In this document: positions 1-10,583 of the stretch, piece after piece | Layout of the letters: every line of letters starts with the position of its first letter | How positions within the stretch are numbered: position 1 is the stretch's first letter | NCBI GenBank assembly: GCA_030267965.1 | Contig: BRYA01000358.1 | Location: 1-62,634 of the forward strand | Length of the DNA stretch: 62,634 nucleotides | Direction: 5' to 3' | Source of the DNA: Triparma columacea | Taxonomy: Eukaryota > Sar > Bolidophyceae > Parmales > Triparmaceae | Program-made: the position numbers and the translations under genes | The notes under the pieces: generated by a model | Told to the model about the DNA's origin: nothing | What the model saw: the letters and a program-made list of their open reading frames with translations, nothing else | Database searches by the model: none

Positions 1-2790
1 ATGGTATAAGTATTCCCAATACTTTCCATGCCAACTTAAGCCCCTCTTCTGCAACATCTCCCCTTTCAGCTACTAATATAGCTATTGGAAGACTTCCCAT
101 TGTCAAAATAAAGCCAAAGATCCAATATAAACCTCCAAGCTCATTGGGGTGTCTAAACTGCACAATTGATGTGAAGTCTGTCACAACTTTCACCAACACC
201 CTTGCAATAATGCTCATCACTATCTCAGCATTTCCTCCTACAGGAATCCAATACCAAAAGTCTCTTCTCATGACCTTCACAAACAAGTATAGACTAAGGT
301 CAGCACCAATATAGAGAGAGACCCATCTACTGCCAAGTAGCCCTAACACAACTATTGTCATGCACCTTATCACAAGCATGCCTGCACTGAAGAGCATCAT
401 TGACACAAATAAGATTGACCTTTTGGTGGGATTTGCAGGCACATAACCATAAAAGTCAGGCACTTGCTCTCTCTTCACTGGGTCAGTGTCCCAGTCATAA
501 CTTATAGTTGCAGATGCAAAGCCTGTTGTCAAAGCTGAAACTGAAACTGAGACCCAAGCTGCTACCGCAACGTGTTCTTCACTTGTTGCTATTGCCATAA
601 GTTGGATAATCACTCCAGGTATGGCCTCAGCAAACATCTCTATCCCTTTCATGTAAGTCATCTCTGTCAGAGCATCAAGTGCTTTTCCGGCCTCTTGCTT
701 TGCTCCAGTTGCTACCCTATAAGCATCAACAGCAGGCTTAAAGCCAATCAAAATAGGAAACCCTTCCTTTAACACCCTCTGCATCCCCAACTTCTTGTTT
801 TGAGCCCAAACAAAAAGCAATTGTATCACTAAGGAAGCCACCAAACTAGCCAAAGATGCCTTAAAGTACCCATACTTCTCATCATCCCAAAACATGTAAG
901 TCACATACACATCAGTCAGCAAATCTGCCATACTAGTGATAGCACCAACAGTTACTCTTGCCTTCAACCCCCAAGGAACTTCCTCCAAAAGCCTGTAGCT
1001 AATTGTCTCAAGCATGGGTCTGAACCACTCATACTCCTCATCAAGCTCCTGTAAAGCAGGGAAATTTAATATGAAGGCATCCACTGCAGCAACTGGCTGT
1101 GTGTTAATAGCCAAACTTCTCGCTAGAGACTCTCCAATCTCACTTCCTTCCTTCTCTCCCAGCTCTATAGCCTTACTCTCTACCCTCCTAAGCCCTAGCA
1201 GCTTGTTCTTGACGACAGCGCCAAGCATTGGTGTGACAAACGCATACTTCTCTCCAGCCTGTCTCAGTACATAGTTTGAACCTATAAATGACCTGACCGC
1301 TTCCTCCTTTGTCATTCCCTTCTTCCTGAAACTCAATGCAACCAATAGTTGCTCACCCAACAACTGTCCTATTTGTTTAGGATCTAGACCTGCATAGTCT
1401 TGTATAGTATCATTCTCAGCTAGTGAAGCAATCAGTGCGCCTCCGTTGTCCATGCCAACACTTGCTCTCACACTCTCTCTTCTTCTAGCATCTCCATCTG
1501 ATGGAATGAGCTCAACAGGTACCATAGCTTTCCTCACATCAGTAAACCAATCCGGCTGCTCTTCTTCCCATTTAGCCCAGTTCAACTCAATCCATTTCTT
1601 AATTTTTCCTTCAATTGAGACCCAGTGATGCCTGGAACTTCCAAACACTTTAATCTTAATTTCATCACTTTCCCCTTCAAGGAAATATGCCATTGACATA
1701 TCCTTTGACCTCTGTGTACTCCAGAAGGTGTGCAAGTACTTGCTCTCAATGTTGAAAAAGAAGACAGCAAAACACAGGGTAGTTATTGGTATGAAATACT
1801 TTGCAATAGTTGATGCTATATCAATTGCACTCTCATCTACATAAGGAGAAAATAGATACATATATATTGACACTGGTAGACTTCCCATTGTCAATACAAG
1901 TCCAAACAACCAATAGGCTCCTCCAACTTCATTAGGATGTCTAAAGTGCACTATTGAAGTGAAGTCTGTGATGATCTTTACTACCACTCTGAAAATAATA
2001 CTTAGCACAATCTCTGCGCTACCGCCCACTGGCAACCAATACCAGAAGTCTCCACTCAATATTTTAACCAATAAGTAGAGACCAAGGTCGGCTCCAATGT
2101 AGAGAAAGGCCCACCTACCCCCAATCAACCCAAGAAGAACTATTGTTGTACACCTTATTAAAAGAATCCCTACAGAGAACAGCAGCATGGACACAAATAC
2201 AACTGTTCTCTTGCTTGCTTTTGCTGGTATATACCCATAAAAGGCTGGAACCTGTTCTCTATTAGCAGGGTCTGTGTCCCAGTCATAACTTATTGTTGCA
2301 GAGGCAAAGCCTGTTGTAATTGCTGACACTGCAACTGAAAGCCATGCTGAAGTTCCAACATCTTTGTCACTGGTTGATATAGCCATAAGTTGAATGATCA
2401 CTCCAGGAATTGCCTCAGCAAACATCTCAGCCACTTTCATAACTGTCATCTCAAACACTGGGTCTGCTGCAGTCCCAACCTCTTGCTTTGCTGCGGTAGC
2501 AACCCTGTAGGCATCAACAGCAGGCTTGTACCCAAGCAAGATTGGAATCCACTCCCTTAACACCCTCTTCATCCCTAACTTCCTGTACCCTGCCCAGACA
2601 GCGAGCATTTGAAGCCCAATTGACACAACCAAACTTGCTAAAGAAGCCTTAAAGTACCCATACTTCTTTTCTCTCCAAAACTTATGTGTCACAAACACAT
2701 CAGTCAGCAAATCGACCATGCTTGTGCCAGCACCAATAAAGACCCTTGCTTTTAAGCCTAAGGAAGACTTCATGAATAGTTTCATCACAA
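1..2790 (-). repeat. Duplicated membrane module (~1.8 kb spacing)
   Basis: The sequences near 490-560 and 2280-2350 match closely, as do those near 920-1015 and 2700-2810. This shows that the multi-helix membrane module of the giant gene is present twice. Divergence is greater than between the START units, so this duplication is probably older. Confidence 0.8.
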
Positions 2791-5350
2791 TCTCCTCAAG
2801 CATGGGCCTCAACCACTCTTGTTCATTCATAACTTTTTGTACTTCAGTGAATTGATGTGCCCATTCGTCTATAGCATGAGCAGCAGTTGCCGTGGTCAAC
2901 ATGACTGCTGCCATTGCACTCCCAATCTTCCATCCCCTGGCTTCCTCCTCACTCTTAACTTCTCCCTCGTTTGTTGCTCTCCTTTTAAGCTTGTTCATGA
3001 CCACAGCATACAGCATAGTTCTCATGAAACCCTGCTGCTCTGTAATCTCTCTCAGTGCCTTATTGGCAGCAATAAATTCCCTCACTACCTCTACTTTACT
3101 GTCCCCGACTTTCCTTTTCTTCACTCTCTCCATCAGCTGCTCTCCAAACCTCCTCCCATCCTGTTCCCCTGCTTCAGTGCTATTAAGAAGATTGTCGAAG
3201 TAGTAAGCAGCGTCAGTTGCTATGCCCATGTGCTTGATTACACTCTTTTTGCTAGCAGCCTTTTCTAAACCTATTTGTCTAGTCATCATTTCAATGTCTG
3301 TGTTCATCTGGCCACCCTCTGAGAACCTTACAGCTGTGAGATGCCCTTCATGTTCAACTGTGATGACAAGCATCTTGTTGTTGACTCTATGAAGCTCAAG
3401 CTGGGAGTCAACCCCATTTTTGAAGTCCCAAAAGAACGCTGCAACTTCCTTGTGGGATGCTCTAACAGATATTGAAGTCTTCCCCCATCCCATTCCCTTC
3501 TCTGCCTTTATCAATGTCTGCCCAGTCAACCCACTACTGCTCTCTTGAGCTCCATCGATCTCTTCAAAGTGACTTTCAATCCCTGGTGCCCCCTCAATTG
3601 CAATCTCCTCAAACTTTGCAATGATCTGCTGTCTCTTGAATGCATCAATCTCTTTGCTCTTATCAAACTTCTTCCGCAATTCAATCATGTTGCTTGCATA
3701 CCCGGATGACAAGCGATTTATGATTAAACTTGGCACAGAGCCCTTGATGTCAATCTTCGAAGCAAATATGACTTTAGTCTGGGGAACGCCACCAATGGTT
3801 GTGAGTGCTTCAAACATCCAGGTAGTTCTTCCTGATGCAAGCACAGTTTGAGAGCTCTTTGGGAAGTCTTCGTTGAGCATGTCAGTGTCTTTGTACGCTG
3901 TCCAACATTTCTTTCCTCCCTCCTCTATCTGCCAGCAAACAAAGCTTCTCGACTCTCTATCAGAGAATCCTTGCACACCAAAATTCCTCCTCTTTAAATA
4001 AAGCTGTGAGTGGCCAGTCAATTTCTTTGTTTCGATCGCCTTTATCTTCTTCCCAAGTTTGGCCAGCCTCTGCCTTGAATCCTTAATGAACTCGTATGCC
4101 ACGCACTCTGCAAGTGAAGCATCAACGACAGCCTCACACACGCCAACCACAAGGCTTTCACCCTCAAGGTGCACAGTTTTCATCTTCACCCTGGGATCTG
4201 GACTCTTCAAATTCTTGAATTTGTTGCTTGTCATACACTTTCCATAGAACTCCTTGCAGTCCCTCATTACGGCCTCCTCCTCCTTAGTATAATGTTGAGG
4301 CTCATTCTTAATAACATTTGCAAGGTATTCCAGCACAGCCCTGTCGATCTTGTCATCACTCTGGTGAAACTTCTTCCGCAATTCAATCATGTTGCTTGCA
4401 TACCTGGTTGACACACGATTCATGACAAAACTTGGCACAGAGCCCTTGATGTCCACCTTTGAAACAAGTGTGACTCTAGTCTGGGGAACACCAACAGTGG
4501 TTGTAAGTGCTTCAAACATCCAGAGAGCTGTTGCCGATGCAAGCACAGTTTGAGAGCTCTTTGGGAAGTGTTCGTTGAGCATGTCAGTGTCTTTGTACAC
4601 TGTCCAACACTTCTGCCCTCCCTCCTCTATTTGCCAGGTACCAAAAAATCTCCCCTCCCTATCAGAGAACCCTCGTATGCCAAGATTTCTCCTGTTTAAA
4701 TACAGCTGGGAGTGGTTATTCAGCTTCTTTGTTTCGATCACCTTGTACCTCTTCTTTGCCTTTTTCTCTCTGGAATCCTTGATGAACTCGTATGCCACAC
4801 ATTCTGCAAGTGAAGCATCGACAACAGCCTCGCCTATGCCTGTCACAAGGCTTTCACCCTCGAGGTGCACAAATTTCAACTTCACCCTGGGATCTGGACT
4901 CTTCGAATTCTTGAATTTCTTACTTGCCACGCATTTCCTATAGAACTTCTTGCCGTCCCTCACTACTGCTTCCTCCTCTTCGCTATAATCCTGTGGCTCA
5001 TTCCTAATAATATTGGCAAGAGCCTCCAGCGCAGCTTGGTCAATCTCCTCATCAGTCTGTTTGGTGTCACCGACACTGACTGGGGACAGTTGGATCCCCT
5101 CGGCTATTTTTTCCTCCAGATTTTCGGCGTCGTCAAGCTCGTCGGGAGGAGCGTTGACTCGAGTAACGCGTCCCTTCTCCATGTCATTGACATTGATCAA
5201 CTCAATAATATCGTCAAGAGCACCAACAATCTCCTCGTTTACTTCACTTTCGACGTCGACATTTTTTTCTTGGTCAGTTGGGCCCCTCTCGTCGTCGTTT
5301 ACGGCGATGACTTGCTCGTCCTCCTGCTTGGGGCTAACTTTCATGCTCAT
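1..5350 (-). CDS. Giant START-domain multi-pass membrane protein (3' end beyond window)
   Basis: An uninterrupted reading frame runs from the ATG at 5350 down to base 2 without a stop, giving at least 1,783 residues; the C-terminus lies outside the window. After an acidic N-terminus come two near-identical START-like lipid-binding units (about residues 140-345 and 375-585), each with the landmarks SPDPRVK, VHLEGESLV, SQLYLxRRN and YKDTDMLNE. A more divergent third START-like segment follows (about 590-790, KEVAAFFWDF). Two homologous membrane modules come next (about 863-1200 and 1458-1783), each opening with a GLKARV...SMxDLLTDV motif and containing YDWDTDP and several hydrophobic helices. 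START domains bind sterols, phospholipids or ceramides, so a lipid-sensing or lipid-transfer role in a membrane is reasonable but inferred. Base composition is AT-richer than the neighbours. Domain boundaries are approximate. Confidence 0.8.
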   Translation of the reverse strand, partial: MSMKVSPKQEDEQVIAVNDDERGPTDQEKNVDVESEVNEEIVGALDDIIELINVNDMEKGRVTRVNAPPDELDDAENLEEKIAEGIQLSPVSVGDTKQTDEEIDQAALEALANIIRNEPQDYSEEEEAVVRDGKKFYRKCVASKKFKNSKSPDPRVKLKFVHLEGESLVTGIGEAVVDASLAECVAYEFIKDSREKKAKKRYKVIETKKLNNHSQLYLNRRNLGIRGFSDREGRFFGTWQIEEGGQKCWTVYKDTDMLNEHFPKSSQTVLASATALWMFEALTTTVGVPQTRVTLVSKVDIKGSVPSFVMNRVSTRYASNMIELRKKFHQSDDKIDRAVLEYLANVIKNEPQHYTKEEEAVMRDCKEFYGKCMTSNKFKNLKSPDPRVKMKTVHLEGESLVVGVCEAVVDASLAECVAYEFIKDSRQRLAKLGKKIKAIETKKLTGHSQLYLKRRNFGVQGFSDRESRSFVCWQIEEGGKKCWTAYKDTDMLNEDFPKSSQTVLASGRTTWMFEALTTIGGVPQTKVIFASKIDIKGSVPSLIINRLSSGYASNMIELRKKFDKSKEIDAFKRQQIIAKFEEIAIEGAPGIESHFEEIDGAQESSSGLTGQTLIKAEKGMGWGKTSISVRASHKEVAAFFWDFKNGVDSQLELHRVNNKMLVITVEHEGHLTAVRFSEGGQMNTDIEMMTRQIGLEKAASKKSVIKHMGIATDAAYYFDNLLNSTEAGEQDGRRFGEQLMERVKKRKVGDSKVEVVREFIAANKALREITEQQGFMRTMLYAVVMNKLKRRATNEGEVKSEEEARGWKIGSAMAAVMLTTATAAHAIDEWAHQFTEVQKVMNEQEWLRPMLEEIVMKLFMKSSLGLKARVFIGAGTSMVDLLTDVFVTHKFWREKKYGYFKASLASLVVSIGLQMLAVWAGYRKLGMKRVLREWIPILLGYKPAVDAYRVATAAKQEVGTAADPVFEMTVMKVAEMFAEAIPGVIIQLMAISTSDKDVGTSAWLSVAVSAITTGFASATISYDWDTDPANREQVPAFYGYIPAKASKRTVVFVSMLLFSVGILLIRCTTIVLLGLIGGRWAFLYIGADLGLYLLVKILSGDFWYWLPVGGSAEIVLSIIFRVVVKIITDFTSIVHFRHPNEVGGAYWLFGLVLTMGSLPVSIYMYLFSPYVDESAIDIASTIAKYFIPITTLCFAVFFFNIESKYLHTFWSTQRSKDMSMAYFLEGESDEIKIKVFGSSRHHWVSIEGKIKKWIELNWAKWEEEQPDWFTDVRKAMVPVELIPSDGDARRRESVRASVGMDNGGALIASLAENDTIQDYAGLDPKQIGQLLGEQLLVALSFRKKGMTKEEAVRSFIGSNYVLRQAGEKYAFVTPMLGAVVKNKLLGLRRVESKAIELGEKEGSEIGESLARSLAINTQPVAAVDAFILNFPALQELDEEYEWFRPMLETISYRLLEEVPWGLKARVTVGAITSMADLLTDVYVTYMFWDDEKYGYFKASLASLVASLVIQLLFVWAQNKKLGMQRVLKEGFPILIGFKPAVDAYRVATGAKQEAGKALDALTEMTYMKGIEMFAEAIPGVIIQLMAIATSEEHVAVAAWVSVSVSALTTGFASATISYDWDTDPVKREQVPDFYGYVPANPTKRSILFVSMMLFSAGMLVIRCMTIVVLGLLGSRWVSLYIGADLSLYLFVKVMRRDFWYWIPVGGNAEIVMSIIARVLVKVVTDFTSIVQFRHPNELGGLYWIFGFILTMGSLPIAILVAERGDVAEEGLKLAWKVLGILIP
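3600..4960 (-). repeat. Tandem duplication of a START-coding unit (~700 bp)
   Basis: The stretches around 3860-3910 and 4560-4610 are almost identical at nucleotide level, and so are the flanking regions at 700-bp spacing (for example 4170-4200 against 4865-4895). This is an in-frame duplication of one START-like domain inside the giant gene. Confidence 0.85.
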
Positions 5351-6368
5351 GAGGGGGGGGAAGGCTGAAAGGTGGAAGGGTAGTTTGGGGATAAGTGAGG
5401 TGTTTTTTGAAACGGTATCGGTCGCGGCGAAATGATGAGGGGCAACAAGAGTTTTTGCTACTTAATATACGGCGATTGACTCCAGTGCAGTCAACCAACC
5501 CCACCCTCCTGGTCGAGGCACCAAGGCGAATTTGAGCTGAGCTTAAACATATAATGCTTGTATTTCACGTTGCGGTCGTTTCTTCCTCAATTTACGTCTT
5601 GTACTACCCGAGCTTGGGTCTCCATGCACATTCTTACCTTCAACGAAGCTTACAGGGGCTGATTCTAGGGGTTTACTTTGGCTGAGTGCGGGGAGGGGAA
5701 AGGTGGGGGGGTGGTGAGTGATAAAGGGTGACATATTCGTCAAAAGATCTCAGAAGTCCGGGAGTATGGTACTGTTGGCCCGGGAGCGTAGCTAAAATCC
5801 CGTCGGGAATCGTATGAAGATGAATAATCCCTGGATTCGGAATTTACTGGTTTCGGGGGAGCTCTTGTGAATTTCTATTCACGGCCGAATTTGTGTTTCT
5901 TATGCATTAAATGCGCCAACTAATAAACAGCGGTCACTCTTCGTACGTCCTCACCTCTAAGTTTTCGCTTTTCTTGGTTATTTTCCAAAATTAAAAATGT
6001 GGTTCAAAGTTGACTATATAATCATCTAGTATTATGATATGATGCTCAAAGTTGGTTGCATTTACTAAACTCCCAGGGTCGTTCCGGTGCCCTCCCTTAT
6101 TCGCCTTCGGTCACCATATCGCTGAAAACGCCATAAAAGGCCAATGTATTTTCTTTCCGGACGAGGCGACCGAGGGAACAACACGGTAAGATGAGAGACT
6201 TTCTGCAAACTTAGGGGAGTTAGGGGTATTAAGGACTTCTGCGAGGGGGGGCTTGACGGGCTGGCAGCAAGGCTAAGGCTCGGCAGCCTTAGCTGGGAAG
6301 ACTTAAATATGAAATAAAACTCTAGACGACGTTTTGTGTCTAAACCATCAAGTTAGGACTGGGTCTCT
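5351..6368. other. Intergenic, no gene seen
   Basis: This interval lies between the start of the giant START gene and the stop of the next minus-strand gene. It contains only short frames without codon bias or recognisable motifs. The promoter of the giant gene must be on the left side, but no clear element can be named. Confidence 0.6.
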
Positions 6369-7619
6369 TCAGTGCTTTATCTTCTTCAGCGGCTCCGCCA
6401 CGATCTCTAGCCACCCCTTATACCCATTAATATAAACGACCGTATTCGCCGCCATCTCGCTCGCCTGCAGCGGTCCTGAGAAGGTAGTGAAAATTTCCTC
6501 CCAGTCGCACTCCGCCAGGTCCCCAAGCATCCCCGCGAACCGGTTCAGGATCTCCCCCCAGTCCTTCCCCAGCTCCGTAGCCACGTAGTGCATGAAGTCG
6601 AAGCTGCTCTTCGGGGTCTTAGAGCGGGAGGAGTCACGGGTGTGGTCGATGAAGGAGGAAAGCCTTATGGAAGTCTGAAGGAACGCGTTCTGGAGGTCCT
6701 GGCTGTGCTCACTGCTCATCCCGTCAAGGTCCCAGCACGCGACGTCTGCGATTCTCTGCCATGGGGGGGGGGCGAGGATGGTGAAGTGTGCGGAAAAGTT
6801 TAACCCTGAGTTTAGTATTTTCTGTGCGCCATGTTGTGCCCCCCCCCGCCTTTTCCCACCCCTTTGTCCCCCTCACCTTCGTAGTCGTGCATACCACCGG
6901 GTTCCCGTCGCAGTACCCTCCGTTACGCGAAGCGGAGTCTGGAAACCACTCGCAGTGCTCCCGAGGGTGGAAGACACCGTTGTCCGCGACAACCGCCGAG
7001 CAAGTGTACTCGTTGTAGAAGTCCTCGCAGTAGTTAATGTCCATGGGGTCGCAGCCGTAGTAGGTGCGGCAGGACTTGGGGGGTGGGCGGTCCCATCGGA
7101 TGGTGGAGAGGGCGGAGAAGATGGAGGAGGCGGAGGTGAGGGCGGAGTTTAGTTGAACACTGTTGGTGGAAGCCGAGAGGAGGGAGGAGACGGATGGGAT
7201 CAGGGAGACGGAGTCGATGGTGTACTATAAGAGGTGAAGCAGCAAAAGTGGGGGGGGCGTGGGGGTGAGCAAATGCGTATTTCTTGAAGGTGTGCTTGCC
7301 TCATCCGATCCCCTCATCTTACCTCCCCAGAGAGGTAGCGTGAGGCGACGACGCACCCCGCGACCGCCAACCCCATGGTGGCGAGGGACGAGATCAGGAG
7401 GAGGACGAGGAGGACCTTCGTCAGCAGGACGGTGCTGTTGGAGAGCGTCACAGTGTAGGTCGTGGTGTCGGAGGGCTGAAGGGGTTGGGGTTAAGGTGGG
7501 GGGAGGGGGGTGGTGAGCTGCATGGGAATGGGAGCTAGGGCGCCTTCCCATCCTTTGGAGGCACACACCTTCTCCGGGCCGGTTAGGAAGGCTCGTCCCA
7601 TTTCATTGTCGTTGTCCAT
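6369..7619 (-). CDS. Single-pass membrane protein of unknown function (4 exons)
   Basis: My model joins 7619-7569, 7475-7323, 7224-6877 and 6755-6369; all junctions are GT-AG and in phase, giving 312 residues. A short cytoplasmic head is followed by a strong hydrophobic segment (about residues 32-57, rich in L, V and A), then a long extracytoplasmic part containing a cysteine-rich stretch (SCRTYYGCD, YCEDF, CSAVV, HCEWF, YCDGN, VVCTTT). The cysteines suggest a disulfide-bonded luminal or extracellular domain. No known family was recognised. An additional upstream exon near 7670-7740 is possible, because an acceptor-like CGCACGCAG precedes the chosen ATG. Confidence 0.6.
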
Positions 7620-8424
7620 CGCTTCGTTCTGCGTGCGGGGTGGGGGGGGGGGTGAGTATATCATAGGGGGTGTGAAGGAAATGTTTCCTCTGGTTTGACG
7701 CCGACCATGCCAGTGTCATGTGGTCTTTCCAAGCTAACATCATCTTGGAGGCCAAGCAGGAAGGGCGGGGGAGGAAATAAGAGAAACGGGGGTTGGAGGG
7801 GGAGTGCTTACAAGGGTCGATAAAGAGAGTTGATGAGAGAGTTGAGAGTTGAATAGACTTCAAGTTTGGGCCAATCATCTGGAGCAGCTCAGGGGCTCAG
7901 CTTTCCAGGGCAGGGAGGCAAAATGAGGGAAGAATTCAATTTTGAGAAAATAATTTAGTGAGCCTGAAATTTAGGCCATTGTACGTAGTTTTTCCTCCTT
8001 TCTTTATTTCTCTGTGTTTTTGCTTGAAACCTAATCCTCTTTCCTCCCCTTTTACGTCTGTTAGAGTTCGGGTTGCCTCAATTTGAGCTCAGAATTGTCC
8101 CCGATGTTTCTTGTTTTTGCCTCAATTTTTACCTTTTGCGCTCAATTTATCGCCCAAATTCACATTCTACTAACACATAAATATCGCTTCTTGCCCTAAC
8201 TGAAGGATGGTGAACTTGACAATGTGGTAAGAGGAGATGAGGAGGTCTTGTTTTGTTGTGGACGTTCCGCTGATGTAAATATACCACAGTCATCGATATC
8301 TATGATATGCGACGTGCATTTCGGAGACACGCGCAATGCTTAAACGCCAGCAATTGTGAAATGGCTGCCAAACAACCATACTGAGGAACGAACAACAACA
8401 AAAGCAACAACAAGAACTGCGACA
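7620..8424. other. Intergenic, no gene seen
   Basis: A shared upstream region between a minus-strand and a plus-strand gene, so it should carry divergent promoters. The right half (7930-8300) is AT-richer. Nothing in it can be assigned. Confidence 0.5.
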
Positions 8425-9027
8425 ATGAAGATAACAGCGACGCATTACACAGCCCTAACACAATACACTTTCGCCCTTCGCAACGGCATGGAACTCAGGC
8501 TCCACGGTCAGGATGACTTCCCTAAGCCTCCCTCCCACCCTGCTCCCCTCTCCTCCCTAAAGTCCGTCCCTTCAAAGTCCCGTACCCCCGTCTCCACCTC
8601 GACCGTTCCCCGTATCCGGTTCGTTTCAGAAGAGATCCCTTCTTCATCCTCCTCGTCAGAACTATGGGATTGGGAGGTACCTGGATCGCGTGTTTCAGAC
8701 AAGTTCAGCGACGACGAGTCTGACGGAACCGTAAACAGCGACGACGACGACGATTGGGATACGACAGTGGCTGAGGATGGGGAGATGGATGATGATTCTG
8801 AGGAGGATAGTGTTTGGTGTGGTGACGTAAGCGACAAACGTTACGGACTTACATTCTCACACTCTAATCTACTACTCTCGTCCACGACGGGGGAAGCAAC
8901 GAAGGCAGGGGAGGAGGGGGAGGAGGAGGAGAGAGAGGTTATGGAAATGCTGAGGGAAATTGAGGAGGAGGGGGATGAGAGGTGGGAAATCGTTAAGGAG
9001 GGAGGAGGGGAATGGGAAAACGTTTGA
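8425..9027 (+). CDS. Acidic low-complexity protein, unknown
   Basis: A 200-residue intronless frame. The frame is open from 8356, but that position is a GTG; the first in-frame ATG is at 8425. The middle carries poly-Ser and long Asp/Glu runs (DDESDGTVNSDDDDDWD), and the C-terminus is Glu-rich. No domain is recognisable. Its stop lies about 140 bp from the stop of the convergent minus-strand gene at 9171. Confidence 0.55.
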   Translation: MKITATHYTALTQYTFALRNGMELRLHGQDDFPKPPSHPAPLSSLKSVPSKSRTPVSTSTVPRIRFVSEEIPSSSSSSELWDWEVPGSRVSDKFSDDESDGTVNSDDDDDWDTTVAEDGEMDDDSEEDSVWCGDVSDKRYGLTFSHSNLLLSSTTGEATKAGEEGEEEEREVMEMLREIEEEGDERWEIVKEGGGEWENV

Positions 9028-9170
9028 TTGGAGGATGGGGGATGGGGGGGGGGAGGTGGAGAGGAGGGAGGGAGGGGAGAATAACGAAGAGAAACTTGAA
9101 GAAGAAAGAGTGTGTGTTTTATTCCCCTCCCCCCTCTCTCATAGCCCCCTACCTCCTAAAAATGTATTCG

Positions 9171-10451
9171 TCAGAACACATCCATAAGACCCTTCTCCAT
9201 AATCTCAACCTCCTCCCCCCTCCCATAACACTCCTCCAAGACCTTCCTACAATCAATCGCGACTCCCCTAACCTCTTCAACCAGGCTTTCCACCGCCTCT
9301 GGACTCGCTGCGTTCGCTAGTGATCTTATAGAAACAACGAGCTCCTTTATACCCGAAACTGTTTCACGTGATGTTAACTTAGGTGGTAGTACATTACCAC
9401 CACCATCGTCTAAACTTGATACACCTAACGTTTGAGGTGCGAGGAAATCACGGATCAAGTTGGAACGGATCGAGGGGGATGAACTACGTAAAACACGCTG
9501 GAGGAACGCTGAGGATGGGGAGGATTGTGATACTACCTTCTCCAACTTTGGGAGGAAGGCGCAAAGGGCGGAAAGGGGAGGTGGGGGTGTTAATATAATT
9601 GTAGGAGTGAGTAAAGTTTTGTGGGTTTGTACAGAGGAAGGTATGTTTTCCCTCGTCCTTCTCACCTCTTCCTTACACCTGGTATTGATATGAGTAAGTA
9701 CCTGCGACCTCGTCGTAACCTGTCCTCCCCCCTCAACCTCTCCCCCCAACTTCCCCTCCTCTTCTAAAGCCTCGTCAATGTTAGCCTCGAGGACATGAAA
9801 GAATCCCTCGTTTAACGCACCATCTCTTGCCATACGAGATATGGAGGAGTCTAAAGAACGAACCTCACCGGCACTAAGGAGGACACGGAGAGTCTCAACA
9901 CCGGACTGCAGGGACTGGGTACGTAGATTTGAGAGACAACTGTACACTGATGGAGCGGAGGAGAGAAGGTGGTTGAGGTCATGGGAGGATAGAAGGATTC
10001 TATTGGAACTTGAAGACATCAACGCCAACACTTTTGACTCTAGGTTTGAGGGGGAGGTGTTCTCGAGGGAGATTAGGGTTTTCAGAAGGCTAGTGGTTGC
10101 ATCAGCGGTTGTTGCATTGGAGGGAGAGGGTGATGAGGGTGAAGAGGAAGATGTAAATAGGGCATGTTTTGAGCGTGTATGAGTGTGTATTGTGTTGTGT
10201 ATGGTATTTTGTAGTGTGTATGTATTTGTAGTTTGTGATTGAAACGTTTGTGGTGCATAATTGTGTGTATAAGTTGGTAAATAAGTGCAGGAGGAGGTGA
10301 TGGAAGTGTGTCGGTGTCTAAAATGGAGTTGAAATTTGGAATTATGCGTATTTAAAGGTTTATACCTTATTGATGTTGATGAGAATGATACAATTAATGG
10401 AAGGAAGATAAGAAATAAAACATTTATGCGTAGAGAGAGGATTAAATGCAT
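9171..10451 (-). CDS. Unknown protein with N-terminal signal sequence, possibly plastid-directed
   Basis: 426 residues from the ATG at 10451; the frame continues upstream only to a TTG. The N-terminus is a hydrophobic signal (MHLILSLRINVLFLIF...) followed by VSFSS and a Ser/Thr/His/Asn-rich stretch of about 90 residues. In heterokont algae a signal peptide followed by Phe and a hydroxyl-rich transit-like segment is the known signature of plastid import, so plastid targeting is a reasonable inference. The rest is helical, with no family recognised. It is divergently arranged with the plus-strand gene at 10584, which also starts with a signal sequence. Confidence 0.55.
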   Translation of the reverse strand: MHLILSLRINVLFLIFLPLIVSFSSTSIRYKPLNTHNSKFQLHFRHRHTSITSSCTYLPTYTHNYAPQTFQSQTTNTYTLQNTIHNTIHTHTRSKHALFTSSSSPSSPSPSNATTADATTSLLKTLISLENTSPSNLESKVLALMSSSSNRILLSSHDLNHLLSSAPSVYSCLSNLRTQSLQSGVETLRVLLSAGEVRSLDSSISRMARDGALNEGFFHVLEANIDEALEEEGKLGGEVEGGGQVTTRSQVLTHINTRCKEEVRRTRENIPSSVQTHKTLLTPTIILTPPPPLSALCAFLPKLEKVVSQSSPSSAFLQRVLRSSSPSIRSNLIRDFLAPQTLGVSSLDDGGGNVLPPKLTSRETVSGIKELVVSIRSLANAASPEAVESLVEEVRGVAIDCRKVLEECYGRGEEVEIMEKGLMDVF

Positions 10452-10583
10452 CCCTAAATTAATCCACAAAAAATCCCTCAATTAATTACCCAGCTTCTCT
10501 GCTTCAGTTCGAACAAATTCGCTTTTCCACGCCACTATTCCAACACCACTCTCTCTTACTAACGTGTCGTGTCAGTATTTGAT

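Noticed and set aside
2819..3268. A 149-residue plus-strand frame inside the giant START gene
   Set aside because: It is antisense to a 1,783-codon open frame that has clear domain repeats.
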